Source: Lucinisca nassula (lineage: Eukaryota > Mollusca > Bivalvia > Lucinida > Lucinidae). From it: a stretch of DNA of 64,000 nucleotides. The notes under the pieces are model-generated. The model saw nothing but the letters and a program-made list of their open reading frames with translations. It did not search any database and was not told where the DNA came from. This document shows positions 1 to 10,169 of the stretch, piece after piece. Each line of letters starts with the position of its first letter. The first letter of the stretch is position 1. The DNA lies in assembly GCA_963580285.1 (NCBI GenBank), contig OY757021.1:97082149-97146148 (forward strand), written 5' to 3'. A program made the position numbers and the translations under genes.

Positions 1-175
1 ATCTTTAGATCTTGGGAACAATAAATAGACAGTTTCATCAAAATCCCTTGAAAACTATAGGAGGAGTTGCGGAGACAAGAGTTTCTATTGATAAAACGGC
101 TAAAACTGACATAGGGCCAAAAACTGGTAAAAATCAGACAAGCATGACCTCAATGAAATATGATCATCTTCAGGT

Positions 176-208
176 CGTTAGAACCGCCTGACGTAGGCGG
201 TTCTAACG
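176..208. repeat. Stand-alone GCGG hairpin
   Basis: A 14-bp inverted repeat (CGTTAGAACCGCCT / AGGCGGTTCTAACG) with a 5-base loop. It matches the centre of the CACG MITEs, but no MITE arms surround it. The rest of 1-257 holds nothing I recognise. Confidence 0.7.
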
Positions 209-257
209 AGTTTCAACAATTTATATGTTCTTGAGAAACATTCTAACACAGCGCGCC

Positions 258-476
258 TATATAGCCAATGGAAAATAACTGTGTTTTATTCTAAAACAAA
301 TCACGGCAAGGAAGAGCGTGATGAGTGACGTCATTAAAAACTGCCAATTTATGACGTCACTAGTCGATTTCCTTGACGTTAGACTGTGTAACGTCATTTT
401 CTCGCATCGAAAACGTTAGAATAGGATATAAATGCATGTGTTTCAGTCGATAATTTTAGCGGGATTTCTTCTAACA
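258..476 (+). promoter_or_regulatory. Promoter-like stretch: CCAAT, CRE pair, TATA
   Basis: The sequence shows a CCAAT at 265-269, two full CRE palindromes TGACGTCA at 326-333 and 352-359, further CRE half sites near 374 and 391-396, and TATAAAT at 427-433. The first ATG (477) lies 44 bases after the TATA motif in a good context (aacaATGg). Spacing fits an RNA polymerase II core promoter with CREB/ATF input, but motif density alone does not prove activity. It could belong to a host gene or to a mobile element. Confidence 0.35.
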
Positions 477-551
477 ATGGCGAAAATATGTGAGATTTTG
501 AAGGAAACAGCAGCATTATTGCCGATTTTCAGCCTGTTAGAATCGAAATAG
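477..551 (+). CDS. Short ORF after promoter-like region, probably cut by a hairpin element
   Basis: A 24-codon ORF beginning MAKICEILKETAALL follows the promoter-like region. Its stop codon lies inside the first bases of the hairpin element at 545-715. The true reading frame may therefore have been interrupted by that insertion. I recognise no family. It could be a truncated first exon or chance. Confidence 0.2.
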   Translation: MAKICEILKETAALLPIFSLLESK

Positions 552-715
552 ATCAGCTCTAGTTTGTGATTTGTTGAGTAATAAATCACAGTTTGTCGGT
601 CAGTTGTAAGTAGACAAATCACGCGCGCTACGCGCTCGAGATTTGCCTACTTTACAACTGACCTCCAAACTGTGATTTATTACTCAACAAATCACAGTTA
701 GAGTTGATCTATTTC
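545..715. mobile_element. 171-bp near-perfect hairpin element
   Basis: The two halves are reverse complements: GAAATAGATCAGCTCTAG at the left end pairs with the right end TAGAGTTGATCTATTTC, and the pairing continues through GTGATTTGTTGAGTAATAAA to a CG-rich centre near 628-645. An 18-bp match to its end recurs at about 63246-63265, so it is a dispersed family. No transposase is visible. Confidence 0.65.
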
Positions 716-719
716 TTAA

Positions 720-1390
720 TGAAGATAAAATAAATAAGGTATATAAATAGAAAGCGGGTTTTACTTTGGCTTAACAAGGGTGCTTATTACAGTGATGGTG
801 ATCTTAATTTCCCCAATTTTTGCAATAAATATTGTACATTCCTGAGAGGGTGATAGTGAAAAATGTCACCCTGAAGAATATGATTATCAACCGAACTATT
901 TTATTATACCGAACAAAATTAATAATTAAGTTAAGAGAGATTCTAATGAAAAATGCAGGACAGCTCACATGCGACTTTTGTCGTCATGACGTTCCAAATT
1001 ATCAGATAACGTCGGCTTTCTATATAAACCGACGTTAGCTGGTGAAACAGAAATCAAGAAGTTTAAACGTCTATAACTTTGTTATTTCTGAAGAAAAAAA
1101 AATAATAAAAAAATGATAATAAAAAAACACGTGTGGGTATGCGTTTTCTTAAATAAATCAAAAGAAACATTTTGATACCAAAATCTCTCGGCCTTGTTAC
1201 AGTTTGTGGTTTAAACTCTTTTTCTCCAGCCTTCCTGAAGAACCGAACCGTACGCGGACCCAATTCCGCGCATGTGTCAGTCGAAATTATCGCAGGGTGA
1301 TAGTAAAAATTATCACCCCAGGCCTATGAGGGTTTTAAACGGGAAAGTCACGTGGGGTATAATAAATATACAGCCGTTTCCATTATGATA
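720..1390. other. Unassigned interval
   Basis: AT-rich sequence with no convincing exon or repeat that I can name. Short ORFs here look like chance. A CACG-like tail (gggtttt... ggggtataataaatata) appears near 1330-1370 but is too eroded to place. Confidence 0.4.
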
Positions 1391-1398
1391 ACACGTCC

Positions 1399-1721
1399 CA
1401 TTACGCAAACACGCCTATACAAAATACATCGTCACCTTTATCGCAGAAAAAATGAAAATTTTATGATGAAAAAATTGTGATATTTTTCTTATTTCTGCTC
1501 AAAATATAGATTGTGGGTACTCGTTAGAACCGCCTCGATTCAAAATATAGATTGTGGGCACTCGTTAGAACCGTCTCAACGAGGCGGTTCTAACGAGTAC
1601 CCACAATCTATATTTTAGAGCAGAAATAAGAAAAATAAGGTATACCCCCGGAAACCCCAGTTTTACTATATAAAAGTGGTGTTCAAGGGGTTCAAAATTA
1701 TATAGGCGTGTTTTCGTGATG
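1399..1721 (+). mobile_element. CACG-1 MITE with duplicated hairpin arm
   Basis: Full copy with ends CATTACGCAAACACGCC and GGCGTGTTTTCGTGATG. The left hairpin arm is duplicated in tandem for about 36 bp (atagattgtgggNactcgttagaacc occurs twice before the centre), which makes this copy longer than the family norm of about 280 bp. Confidence 0.8.
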
Positions 1722-1767
1722 CGCGTATTATGACCCAAAAGAGGGTTGTCGCGTCGTTAAACACGAA

Positions 1768-1794
1768 ATCATCATCATCATCATCATCATCATC
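1768..1794 (+). repeat. (ATC)n microsatellite
   Basis: About nine ATC units in a row. Confidence 0.9.
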
Positions 1795-1799
1795 GTGAT

Positions 1800-2038
1800 G
1801 CGCGTGACACACCACATTCTTACATTTCTCTCTATTTTTTTTTTATTTCTGACGAAAAGGTGATATTTTTCAAATTGTACTTTAAACATACGTTGTGTGC
1901 GCTCGTTAGAACCGCCTCAGTTTCCGACGAGTACATATACATACAACCTTTGTCTTTGAGCAGAAATAAGAAAAATAATGTATAACCCTGTAAAACCCCA
2001 TATTTCTTTATTATAAAATGGGATTAAGAGAAATGTTA
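1800..2038 (+). mobile_element. Degenerate CACG-1 MITE, 3' end cut
   Basis: The hairpin is eroded (cgttagaaccgcctc present, right arm poor). The family sequence stops at gggattaagag near 2036, where the foldback structure begins, so the foldback probably inserted into it. Confidence 0.55.
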
Positions 2039-2080
2039 CGAAAGAGCATTAGGGCCAGGTATACTTTTTTATTTTGATAG

Positions 2081-2732
2081 GTATCTCGAAATTTCGACTT
2101 AGTATCTCGAAATTTCGACTTAGTAACTCAAAATTTCGACTTATTAACTCGAAATTTCGACTTAGTAACTCGAAATTTCGACTTACTATCTCGAAATTTC
2201 GACTAAATAACTCGAAATTTCGACTTACTATCTCGAAATTTCGACTTATTAACTCGAAATTTCGACTAAGTATCTCGAGATTTTGACTTAGTAACTCGAA
2301 ATATCAACTTAGTATCTCGTAATTTCAACTAAATAACTCGAAATTTCGACTTAGTAACTCAAAATTTCGACTTATTAACTCGAAATTTCGACTTAGTAAC
2401 TCGAAATTTCGACTTACTATCTCGAAATTTCGACTAAGTAACTCGAAATTTCGACTTACTATCTCGAAATTTCGACTTATTAACTCGAAATTTCGACTAA
2501 GTATCTCGAGATTTTGACTTAGTAACTCGAAATATCAACTTAGTATCTCGTAATTTCAACTAAATAACTCGAAATTTCGACTTATTAACTCGAAATTTCG
2601 ACTTTGTATCTCGAAATTTCGACTTTGAAACTCGAAATTTCGACTTACTATTTCGAAATTTCGACTTAGTAACTCGAAATTTCGACTTACTATCTCGAAA
2701 TTTCGACTTAGTATCTCGAAATATCGACTTAC
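2081..2732 (+). repeat. 21-bp satellite, left block
   Basis: About 31 copies of a 21-bp unit close to CTCGAAATTTCGACTTAGTAA. Each contains the 12-bp palindrome TCGAAATTTCGA. Units alternate between AGTATCTCG and AGTAACTCG joins. The long stop-free reading (repeated SKFRL) comes from the period of 21 being a multiple of three and is not evidence of a protein. Confidence 0.9.
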
Positions 2733-3071
2733 TAGTCATTACGAGATATTAAGTCCTATATACACAGTTAATGTTAAACACCCCAGTTTCATTATACCCC
2801 CGCTTTGAAAACAAGTTTACATCAAGCAGATTATGCAAATTATGTGATAACATGGTGAAGAGACTATAGTCATTATGGGCTTACTTGTATCGTATAAACG
2901 CCAATGACCTTTCTCGGTGTATTTTTTCACATGTTCTTTCATTCTTCTTTCTCTCTAAAATGGCCAATGTTAATTTTATCAAATGTTTCTCAAGAACTAT
3001 AAAACTAGAGGCCCAAAACATATGTATCATGTCAGAGACAGAGGGTTTTCTGTCTCATCAGGATGTCGCGC

Positions 3072-3387
3072 ATTCAATCCCGTTTCACGGCCCCCGGCCA
3101 TCGAGGTTTGAAGAAATTGGTGGGCTGCATGGTGCCTCAACGCAGAGCTGAAATCCGACCGCACACGAGTACTTGTAAGCCGCTTAGAGGATCTAAGCCT
3201 GCCCAGGTAAAGCGGTGCGAGTCCATGCTTATAAACCCTATTGGTTTCATTAGGCTTGAGAAGTCATTTCATCTTAACGTCGGGTAAAAGTCCCACAAAA
3301 TTGGAAGCACCGTCTTCACAATGACCTATACAGTGTTGACGGGAACGTTAAACCTCAAATCAAACAAACAAATTCAATCTCGTTTCA
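3072..3387 (+). mobile_element. SINE-1, full length with 16-bp TSD
   Basis: Runs from ggcccccggccatcgagg to the tail CGTTAAACCTCAAATCAAAC. It is flanked by ATTCAATCCCGTTTCA (3072-3087) and ATTCAATCTCGTTTCA (3372-3387), a 16-bp target-site duplication with one mismatch, so the ends of the family can be read here. A 3-10 bp deletion lies near gcgagtccatg. Non-autonomous and presumably LINE-mobilised. Confidence 0.85.
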
Positions 3388-4320
3388 GTAAAATACAAGC
3401 GGGCTAAAAGTCATATTTGAGAGCTTTTTTTTTCGGTATCAAACTTTCTCATCGTGTGCTGTAAAAATCATTTATAGATCAAAGCACTGACAGCACTGGT
3501 GGGTCGATTGTCTTCGAGTGTCGATTTGTGCATGTTTCGTTTATCCTTTAAATTCCTATACTATAAGCAAAACGTGTAGATCCTGATCAGACGCCGCGCT
3601 TGGGTCGATTAATTATCAGTTGACTAAAAAGTTACTAACTACAGAAGCTTCGAGCCTTCTCATGATTGACCTCGTCACTATCACTGGCCATGTTCAAAAT
3701 CCATGTACCAGTTATTTATAGCAGCGCTATAGTCTTTCCTATTGACGTCAGTGCGCCATGTAGAACATGGCCGGTGAACATGGACATTGCAAATAGTGTA
3801 GACCCTGATCAGACGCCACAGAAGAGAGCTTCATTAAATAACCGGTACCTTCATGGTGTAGATGGTCAGATTCCTAGATCATTCGTTTCATCCCATCGGT
3901 CAGACGTCGAAATTGATGGCTGGTCAGCTCTAGCCACGCGTGTTTGTGGTGGTGGTGGGGGGGGGGAGGGGAGGGGGGCGTGGGGGTGTTCAATATTCTG
4001 TAGTCGACGCCCAAGAATCTCCCAAATATGTTACAGGGGATTCAAATTCGGGCTTCTAGCTAGCCAAGCAAATGTCTCAATTCCGTAACGGCGGGGTCTA
4101 GCACACAGGTCTAGTGGCAAATGATTCTTTCTCAAAATGAGGCATGACTTCTGGCGCTAAACATGCAAAAATATCCAAACTCCATATGTAAACCGTGATA
4201 ATGAAGTTGTGAAAAGTTGGTTCTGAGATCTGAGGTCTTCTTTCAACTCTGAGTTGACCATAACAAGATTCCTGTTATGGCTAATCCCTTTTCAGAGTTG
4301 AATGCACATCGCAGATCACA
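3388..4320. other. Foldback interior: half-hairpins and G-rich tract
   Basis: Contains two one-sided PB-hp hairpin halves (about 3567-3603 and 3786-3822, both with gtgtagaNcctgatcagacgcc) and a purine tract of G runs at 3947-3988. No coding exon is apparent. Confidence 0.5.
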
Positions 4321-4327
4321 GAGTCAG

Positions 4328-5010
4328 TTTCGAGTTAGTATGTCGAAATTTTGAGTTATTATGTCGAAATTTCGAGATAGTAAGTCGAAATTTCGAGATA
4401 GTAAGTCGAAATTTCGATTTACTAAGTCAAAATTTCGAGATAGTAAGTCGAAATTTCGAGTTACTTAGTCGAAATTTCGAGATACTAAGTCGAAATTTCG
4501 AGTTATTAAGTCGAAATTTCGAGATAGTAAGTTGAAATTTCGAGTTACTAAGTCCAAATTTCGAGATACTAAGTCGAAATTTCGAGTTATTAAGTTGAAA
4601 TTTCGAGATACTAAGTCGAAATTTCGAGTTACTAAGTCGAAATTTCGAGATAGTAAGTCGAAATTTCGAGTTACTAATTCGAAATTTCGAGATACTAAGT
4701 CGAAATTTCGAGTTATTAAGTCGAAATTTCGAGTTATTAAGTTGAAATTTTGAGTTACTAAGTCCGAATTTCGAGATACTAAGTCGAAATTTCGAGTTAT
4801 TAAGTTGAAATTTCGAGATACTAAGTCGAAATTTCGAGTTACTAAGTCGAAATTTCGAGATACAAAGTCGAAATTTCGAGATACTAAGTCGAAATTTCGA
4901 GTTATTAAGTCGAAATTTCGAGTTATTAAGTCGAAATTTCGAGATACTAAGTCGAAATTTCGAGATAGTAAGTCGAAATTTCGAATTACGAAGTCGAAAT
5001 TTCGAGATAC
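4328..5010 (-). repeat. 21-bp satellite, right block (inverted)
   Basis: About 32 units of the same satellite as 2081-2732, read on the opposite strand (GAGTTACTAAGTCGAAATTTC). Open frames on both strands are periodic artefacts. Confidence 0.9.
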
Positions 5011-5082
5011 CTATCAAAGAAATAAAAGTGTACCTGGCCCTATTGCTCCTTCGTAAAATGTTCATCACTAAGAATAAAAAAT

Positions 5083-5580
5083 AATAATAATCGACCTTAT
5101 TTATAGAGGGTAACACATTTATAGTCTTTCAAAACGCAGTGAGACGTGGCCACACTTTTAATTTTGGACTAGTCCGTGTTTTAGATAAGTCGCCTTCAGT
5201 TGGGATTTTACATTGGGAGATATAGTTTTACTGAGATTCGTACTGCACCATACTAATCACTTGGCCACGCCTTCTACACAATAGCATTATCAAAAAACTT
5301 ATTTATAATTTTACAATCCTGTAAAAAAAAGAAATACGAAACCTGCTTCCCCTAAAACATGGAATAGTCTTGCCACGCTTGAACGTTGAACTCTCAAAGG
5401 TCGTTGATAAACTATAGTACTAATCTTCCACGTGGCCCTCTTTTCCTGGGAAGGAACCAGTACTAAGCAATGTGGACGAAGTTTCTGGCTCAAGGAAACA
5501 ACACTTGGCGCTTGGGGGGATCGAACCGGCTACCTCTTGATCTCAAATCCGATGCTTTACCACTGCACCACAGCGATCCA
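5083..5580 (-). mobile_element. SINE-6 (tRNA-headed), split by a MITE
   Basis: On the minus strand it starts GGATCGCTGTGGTGCAGTGG (box A region), has box B GGTTCGATCC at about 5519-5528, and ends ACCCTCTATAAATAAGG near 5100. A second copy at 11275-11397 lacks the 5120-5416 insert, so it shows the empty site (agtactaattggtttaccctc). Confidence 0.7.
5120..5416. mobile_element. 297-bp TATAGT-ended MITE inside SINE-6
   Basis: Ends are TATAGTCTTTCAAAACGC and, inverted, TATAGTTTATCAACGACC: imperfect TIRs. Comparison with the empty site at 11360 suggests insertion at TA. The same two terminal blocks bound both arms of the inverted duplication at 42444-44322 and 46565-48274, so this is the short relative of that cargo-carrying element. 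Confidence 0.7.
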
Positions 5581-5623
5581 CAAGAATTGTTAACATAATG
5601 CTGACGGGTACCATCAGTCTATG

Positions 5624-5787
5624 GAAGCCTCTGTAGTATAGTGGTTATGCTACTCACCTCATAAAACAGGTGTCGTGGGTTCGATCCCGGGCTTCTCTAG
5701 ACTTACGGACGAGTCTTTAAACCGAGGTCCTGTCTCCGTATGACCTTTGCTGTTGGTTGGACGTAAAACCCAAACATGCACACACAA
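5624..5787 (+). mobile_element. SINE-4, full length
   Basis: tRNA-like head with box A (tagtatagtggttatgc) and box B GGTTCGATCCC at about 5679-5689, body ggacgagtctttaaaccgag, tail GGTTGGACGTAAAACCC. Confidence 0.8.
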
Positions 5788-5897
5788 TCAATCTATATTT
5801 TTGAACAAAAGTAAGGAAAACTAATATGTATACCCAGATTGTCGCTATAGTCTACATAAACTGGGGTTTAGACGGGTCTACATAATGTCATGATACA

Positions 5898-6174
5898 CAT
5901 GAAACCACGCCTGTACGAATACATTGTAAACTTTACCGCCGAAAAACCAAAAATTTTAAGGTGAAAAATTAATATATTTTTCTTATTTCTGCTCAAAAAA
6001 TAGATTGTGTGTACTCGTTAGAACCGCCTCGATGAGGCGGTTCTAACGAATACCCACAATCTATATTTTAGAGCAGAAATAAGAAAAATAATGTTTACCC
6101 CTGTAAACCCCAGTTTTACTATATAAAAGTGGGGTTCAAGGGGGTCAAATTCATATTGGCATGTTTTCGTGATG
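5898..6174 (+). mobile_element. CACG-1 MITE
   Basis: Complete, with a perfect 15-bp hairpin stem around tcgatga. Its left end is mutated (CATGAAACCACGCCTG). A short CACG-like scrap (aaactggggtttagacgggtc) lies just upstream at 5858-5880. Confidence 0.8.
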
Positions 6175-6471
6175 GTAGGTCCTGACACGATGGTGAAACG
6201 ATTTCTTTTCTGTTTTACAGATTCAGAATATTCAAAAGAAAACAGACAGAAACGACTAAGTAAGTACTTTGTGCATAACAACATACTGTACATGTACCCA
6301 TGCGTAATTATAAGTTTTTTTTATGAGTATGGATTCGATACAGGCATTGTTAACCTGAGGGTTGGCCAAAACCGAAGCTTAGGCGGCCTCGGGCCGGCTA
6401 TTCCTCCGGTCGAAAATGTCTACATCAAATCCATAGGATAAAAAAATCTTTTTCTTGCATTTCTGTTCAAT
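6175..6471. other. Unassigned interval
   Basis: About 300 bp with no repeat or exon I can name. Confidence 0.4.
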
Positions 6472-6699
6472 TTAACCCCCTTTGTACCAAATGGAATCTT
6501 CCTCCTTATATATTCCAGGAGTCCTTTTCAAAATTAAGGGATGCCAGGTTGTGTTTTCTTTAAAATTTACTTGGAAGGTGACATAACATTTTGCAAATAG
6601 TGCTGGTTCTGATCAGACGCCGCGTTATGCGGCGTCTGATCGGGGCCTGCACTATTTGCCAACTACCCGTTTTGGGGTTTGTGGTACGAAATGGGTTAA
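6472..6699. mobile_element. PB-hp MITE (piggyBac-like)
   Basis: Bounded by TTAA on both sides. Ends TTAACCCCCTTTGTACCAAA and, inverted, TTAACCCATTTCGTACCA. The inner hairpin is at 6593-6659, with GATCAGACGCCGC pairing with GCGGCGTCTGATC. TTAA targets and CCC-starting TIRs are typical of the piggyBac superfamily. Confidence 0.65.
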
Positions 6700-7085
6700 T
6701 ATGAATGTCATGCACAGTGGTCTACACTTTTTGAGCGGATGAATACATTATCGACCAGTAGAAGCATAGCCATTTCAGCTTAGTTTGTCTGGCCACTACT
6801 GCATTCGCAGTAATGGTCGTTTATTGACCGTCACCAAGAGTTATCGGCGCATTAGGAAAACATACACAGGACAATACTAATTTCCAGCTCACAACAGTTT
6901 TTTCTGTTTACATGAGTTTTATGAAGTAATTGCTTGTGTTTTAACAATGGCGACCAAGATCTGGTGCCCTGGTAGACTTTTCGTTGCATTCTATGCAGTG
7001 TCTACTGGGAATATGCAGACGACCAGATGAAACGGTATTTGTGCGAAGCAAATCATTTCTGCATTGAACTTGTAAGCAGTTTTAC
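6700..7085. other. Unassigned interval
   Basis: Low-repeat sequence with no confident exon. Confidence 0.35.
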
Positions 7086-7156
7086 CGAGGCGATTCTAAC
7101 GAGTCATTTTTGGTGCTAAATTTTCAATATACTTGAAAAGGCGTGTTTCCGTAATG
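7086..7156 (-). mobile_element. CACG-1 terminal fragment
   Basis: Only half a hairpin (gaggcgattctaacgag) and the end ggcgtgtttccgtaatg remain. Confidence 0.6.
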
Positions 7157-7186
7157 TTTCCAACTGAGGAATATTTTCGTTCACTC

Positions 7187-7456
7187 TAAAACACGCCATT
7201 ATATTTTAACCCCCTTAAACCCACTTTTATATAGTATAACTTGGGTTTGCAGGTGTATAGACTATTTGTCTTGATTCTGCTAAAACATACATTGTGGGTA
7301 CTCGTTAGAACCGCCTCACGGAGGCGGTTCTAATGAGTTCCCACAATCTATATTTTGAGCAGAAATATGAAAATATCAGTTTTTGTTTTATCTGAAAATT
7401 TTCATTTTTTTGTGGTATAATTTTCAACACATTTGATTAAGCGTGTTTTCGTGATG
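7187..7456 (-). mobile_element. CACG-1 MITE
   Basis: Near complete. The left end has lost CATCACG. The hairpin at 7303-7333 is intact around tcacgga. Confidence 0.75.
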
Positions 7457-7626
7457 TGTAGCCTCATCTATTATGCATGATTGAAAATAAGAGAAACAAT
7501 GAGAAATTTTCAAGCTAACAAAGATAACAATTTGATTGCAGAAACGATTTGCATGATTGTTGTTTTCATTCCTCCTCGCCGTTAACTTGTCATATTTCGA
7601 ATATACAGAACATAGAATTTTCCACC

Positions 7627-7905
7627 CAATTACGAAAACACGCCTATACAAATACATTGTAAACTTTACCGCCGAAAAAGGGAACATTTTAAGCTGATAA
7701 CTTGTGATATTTTTCTTATATCTGCTCAAAATATAGATTGTGGGTACTCGTTAGAAACGCCTCGATGAGGCGGCTCTGTCGACTACCCACAATCAATATT
7801 TTGAGCAGATATAAGAAAAAATATCACAATGTTTCGTCTTAAAATTTTCGTTTTTTTTATCGGCGGTAAAGCTTACAATGTAATTGTATAGGCGTATTTC
7901 GTATG
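7627..7905. mobile_element. CACG-1 MITE with two identical arms (whole-length hairpin)
   Basis: Unlike other copies, both halves are the same arm: TACATTGTAAACTTTACCGCC on the left mirrors CGGCGGTAAAGCTTACAATG on the right, so the whole 280 bp folds on itself. Confidence 0.75.
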
Positions 7906-8047
7906 TAGAAATTTCCACAAAAACTGAAACGGCACTGAGCAGAGAACATTATTAAAACACATACAGTAACGTACTCAAATTTGGGAGAGCTATAAAAATC
8001 GTCTGCGTAATGTTTTATCCGTATGCACAGATAACTCTTGCCAGCTG

Positions 8048-8230
8048 TCAAGGAATAACTGTAACTGCAAATGCAGTTATGACCGAAAATAACTAAACAA
8101 AATGGCGGCGCTTTTGGCCAATCTGTGGTGTATTTATCAGGTCAGCGTGCCTTACTTGAGAGCTAAAATAACGAATAATCCGAAACGAAAAATTTGGTTT
8201 GCCCGGAAAAGGATATTTTATTACTATTAA
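8048..8230 (+). promoter_or_regulatory. YY1-type start region and candidate first exon
   Basis: aacaaaATGGCGGCGC at 8096-8111 matches the YY1 motif AANATGGCGGC, often found at the start codon of housekeeping genes. Upstream at 8050-8078 is a palindrome (AACTGCAAATGCAGTT) made of two MYB-like TAACTG sites. From ATG 8102 a 42-codon ORF runs to TAA 8228. A possible splice donor (CAG|GTCAGC) lies at 8138-8146. No downstream exon or homology was recognised. Confidence 0.3.
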
Positions 8231-8850
8231 TTGGATATAGGCGTTTCAAGTCCACGGGGTGCGAGGGCCAATCGGAACCGCGACTTAGCTTCGGTTGTCA
8301 GAACTTTGGTTCTCAGGACCAAAAATCGGTTACTAGTCTGCTGAAAGCCTTAAATCTGCGTAACGTCTGGCTTGGTTGTATATTAAAAACTAGTGTATTC
8401 ATTTATGCCATTGAGACATTTTAAGCTAATAAATATGTGTCTCATGATATATGAGCTAAGTGAAGACTCAGATCAGTCTGTGCACGGTATTTGATATGCT
8501 ATAAGAATCTTCTCGAGTCGGACAGGCAAGGTTGTGTTTTAAATAGATACGCAGGCTAATGCATGTATTCAATGCGCGCGCATGCCTAACGTCACATTTT
8601 CCCTTGTTGCGGCATATTGCTATTCAGGCGACACGTATATTCTTCTTGCCATATTGAGCCTGACATTCGAAGAATTGAGAATAAAGCATGATTATTTTCA
8701 TTTATCGTCTAGCGAAATTATATTATACTATTTCTGTGCCCGGTATGAATCCTTACAAAATGGTTTCCTGTTTTTTTCCTCCATGTCACTATATTCAGTG
8801 ATCCTTGAGACAAATAAATACATAAACTAACACGTGCACTATTATTGCCG
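8231..8850. other. Unassigned interval
   Basis: No repeat family recognised. ORFs on the plus strand at 8194-8424 and 8582-8830 lack recognisable domains. This could be intron of a gene starting at 8102. Confidence 0.35.
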
Positions 8851-8851
8851 T

Positions 8852-9168
8852 TTAATCCATTTAGGGGAATGGGAACACCTGGTAGAATTTTCCGCCATTT
8901 TCAAAGGGAGACAACTTTTGGAACTTCCTGTTCGCTTTTCTATAAGCCCTGTCGCAATAAAAAAGGGGTAAAGGAAAGAATTTTCTCCTCAGGAGACAAG
9001 TCTACTCTTAAAGGTAAGAATTTGCTCCTCAGGAGACAAGTCTACTCTTAAAGGTAAGAATTTGCTCCTCCGGAGCAAATTCTTTCCTTTAAGAGTTGAC
9101 CCCTATTAACATGGAAGGCAAAAATACTTTTGCAAGAGTTGCCTACCTCGAAGATGTATCCATTCCTT
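8852..9168 (+). mobile_element. GAATG-hp MITE with internal duplication
   Basis: Starts gggaatgggaacacctgg and ends gatgtatccattcctta. The hairpin centre AAGAATTTGCTCC/GGAGCAAATTCTT is at about 9057-9085. A 39-bp piece (ctcctcaggagacaagtcta onward) is duplicated in tandem at about 8987-9060. Confidence 0.65.
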
Positions 9169-9248
9169 ATAAATGAAATTGAATCATCCGCCATCTATAT
9201 AGTACATGTAGGATTCAGATTGACAGGTTTATTTAGAAAGTATGAAGA

Positions 9249-9404
9249 GTGAGTGAGTGAGTGTTCGAGTTTTACGTCGCACCAACAGCTAAGGTCATAC
9301 GGAGTCGGGACCTCGGTTTAAAGACTCATCCAAAAGTCTGGAGAAGCCCGGGATCGATCCTGCGACGAGGCGAGCAGCATAACCACTACACCATGGAGGC
9401 TTCT
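9249..9404 (-). mobile_element. SINE-4
   Basis: Starts with the (GTGA)n tail and ends ccatggaggcttct. Flanks agaaagtatgaaga and agaaagtggaaga look like a slightly diverged TSD. Confidence 0.75.
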
Positions 9405-9581
9405 AGAAAGTGGAAGAACATTATGCAAACAGGGAATGCCCTTTGTCCCGTGTTGGGGGGTTTCCGTATAGAATAAAATGGAATGGGACTAAGCACATTT
9501 AAGGTTAAATGACTTTCTCTGCATAATCATAATGACGTTTACAATGGCGTTAAGGTCAAAAGCAAACAAAACTAAATAACG

Positions 9582-9815
9582 CATCACGATAACAAGTCAG
9601 TGAAATGACCCCCACCTTAAAACACCACTTTATATAGAGAAGACTTGGGGTTTACGGGGTGCTGGCTGTATACATGTAGTATATTCTTATTTCTGCCCCA
9701 AGTGCCCCAAGTCGTAGGTTGTGTGTAGCTTGTATAAATAAGAAAAATAGCAGAAAAGTGACCATTTTGGAGATGTGAAAAATGCACTATGTCGCAAGGG
9801 TGTGTTTTCGTATTG
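9582..9815 (+). mobile_element. CACG-2 MITE lacking most of the hairpin
   Basis: Ends are CATCACGATAACAAGTC and GGGTGTGTTTTCGTATTG. The central GAACCGCCTC palindrome is missing, leaving gtcgtaggttgtgtgtagc. Confidence 0.65.
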
Positions 9816-9967
9816 AGACCTTTTCTTTACTTTTGTGCCTTGAAACTTCAATATTTTTGATATTTATAAAAAAAAAAAAAAACATAAATCAAAGTACTGA
9901 GAGTACTGGTGGGTCGATTGTCTCTGGGTGTAATTAGGAAAATGGGCCTGAGCGTGGACTGTTTTGT

Positions 9968-10169
9968 TTAACCCTTAAACTCTTTTACTGAAAGCAAACC
10001 GTGTGGACCCTGATCAGACACTGCGTTTTTCGGCGCCTGACCCTTCAATTCCTATACTCTAAGCAAGCAGTGAAGACCCTGATCAGACGCCGCGTTCTGC
10101 GGCGTCTGATCTGGGTCTACACTGTTTGCCTAGCCCAACCCATGATTCTAGCCCAGATTTTACAGTTAA
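9968..10169. mobile_element. PB-hp-type unit with two hairpins
   Basis: Contains an eroded hairpin half (about 9995-10045) and a good hairpin at 10063-10129 (GATCAGACGCCGC/GCGGCGTCTGATC). TTAA lies at 9968 and 10166, but the TIRs are weak, so the outer limits are uncertain. Confidence 0.45.

Larger units (their letters stand above)
2041..5054. mobile_element. Foldback-like element with satellite arms
   Basis: Two blocks of the same 21-bp satellite face each other (2081-2732 and 4328-5010). Outside each block sits the same short end sequence, inverted: TAGGGCCAGGTATAC then GATAGGTATCTCG on the left, and its reverse complement (cgagatacctatc ... gtgtacctggcccta) on the right. Long terminal inverted repeats built from tandem units are the hallmark of foldback (FB/Galileo-type) transposons. 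The 1.6-kb middle holds a SINE and partial hairpins but no transposase, so the element would be non-autonomous. I could not find a target-site duplication. Confidence 0.5.

Noticed and set aside
2074..2286. Stop-free frame with repeated SKFRL units in the left satellite
   Set aside because: The 21-bp period keeps any frame open; no start context, and both strands are equally open.
4427..5116. 229-codon frame on the minus strand
   Set aside because: Same satellite artefact as above, in the right block.
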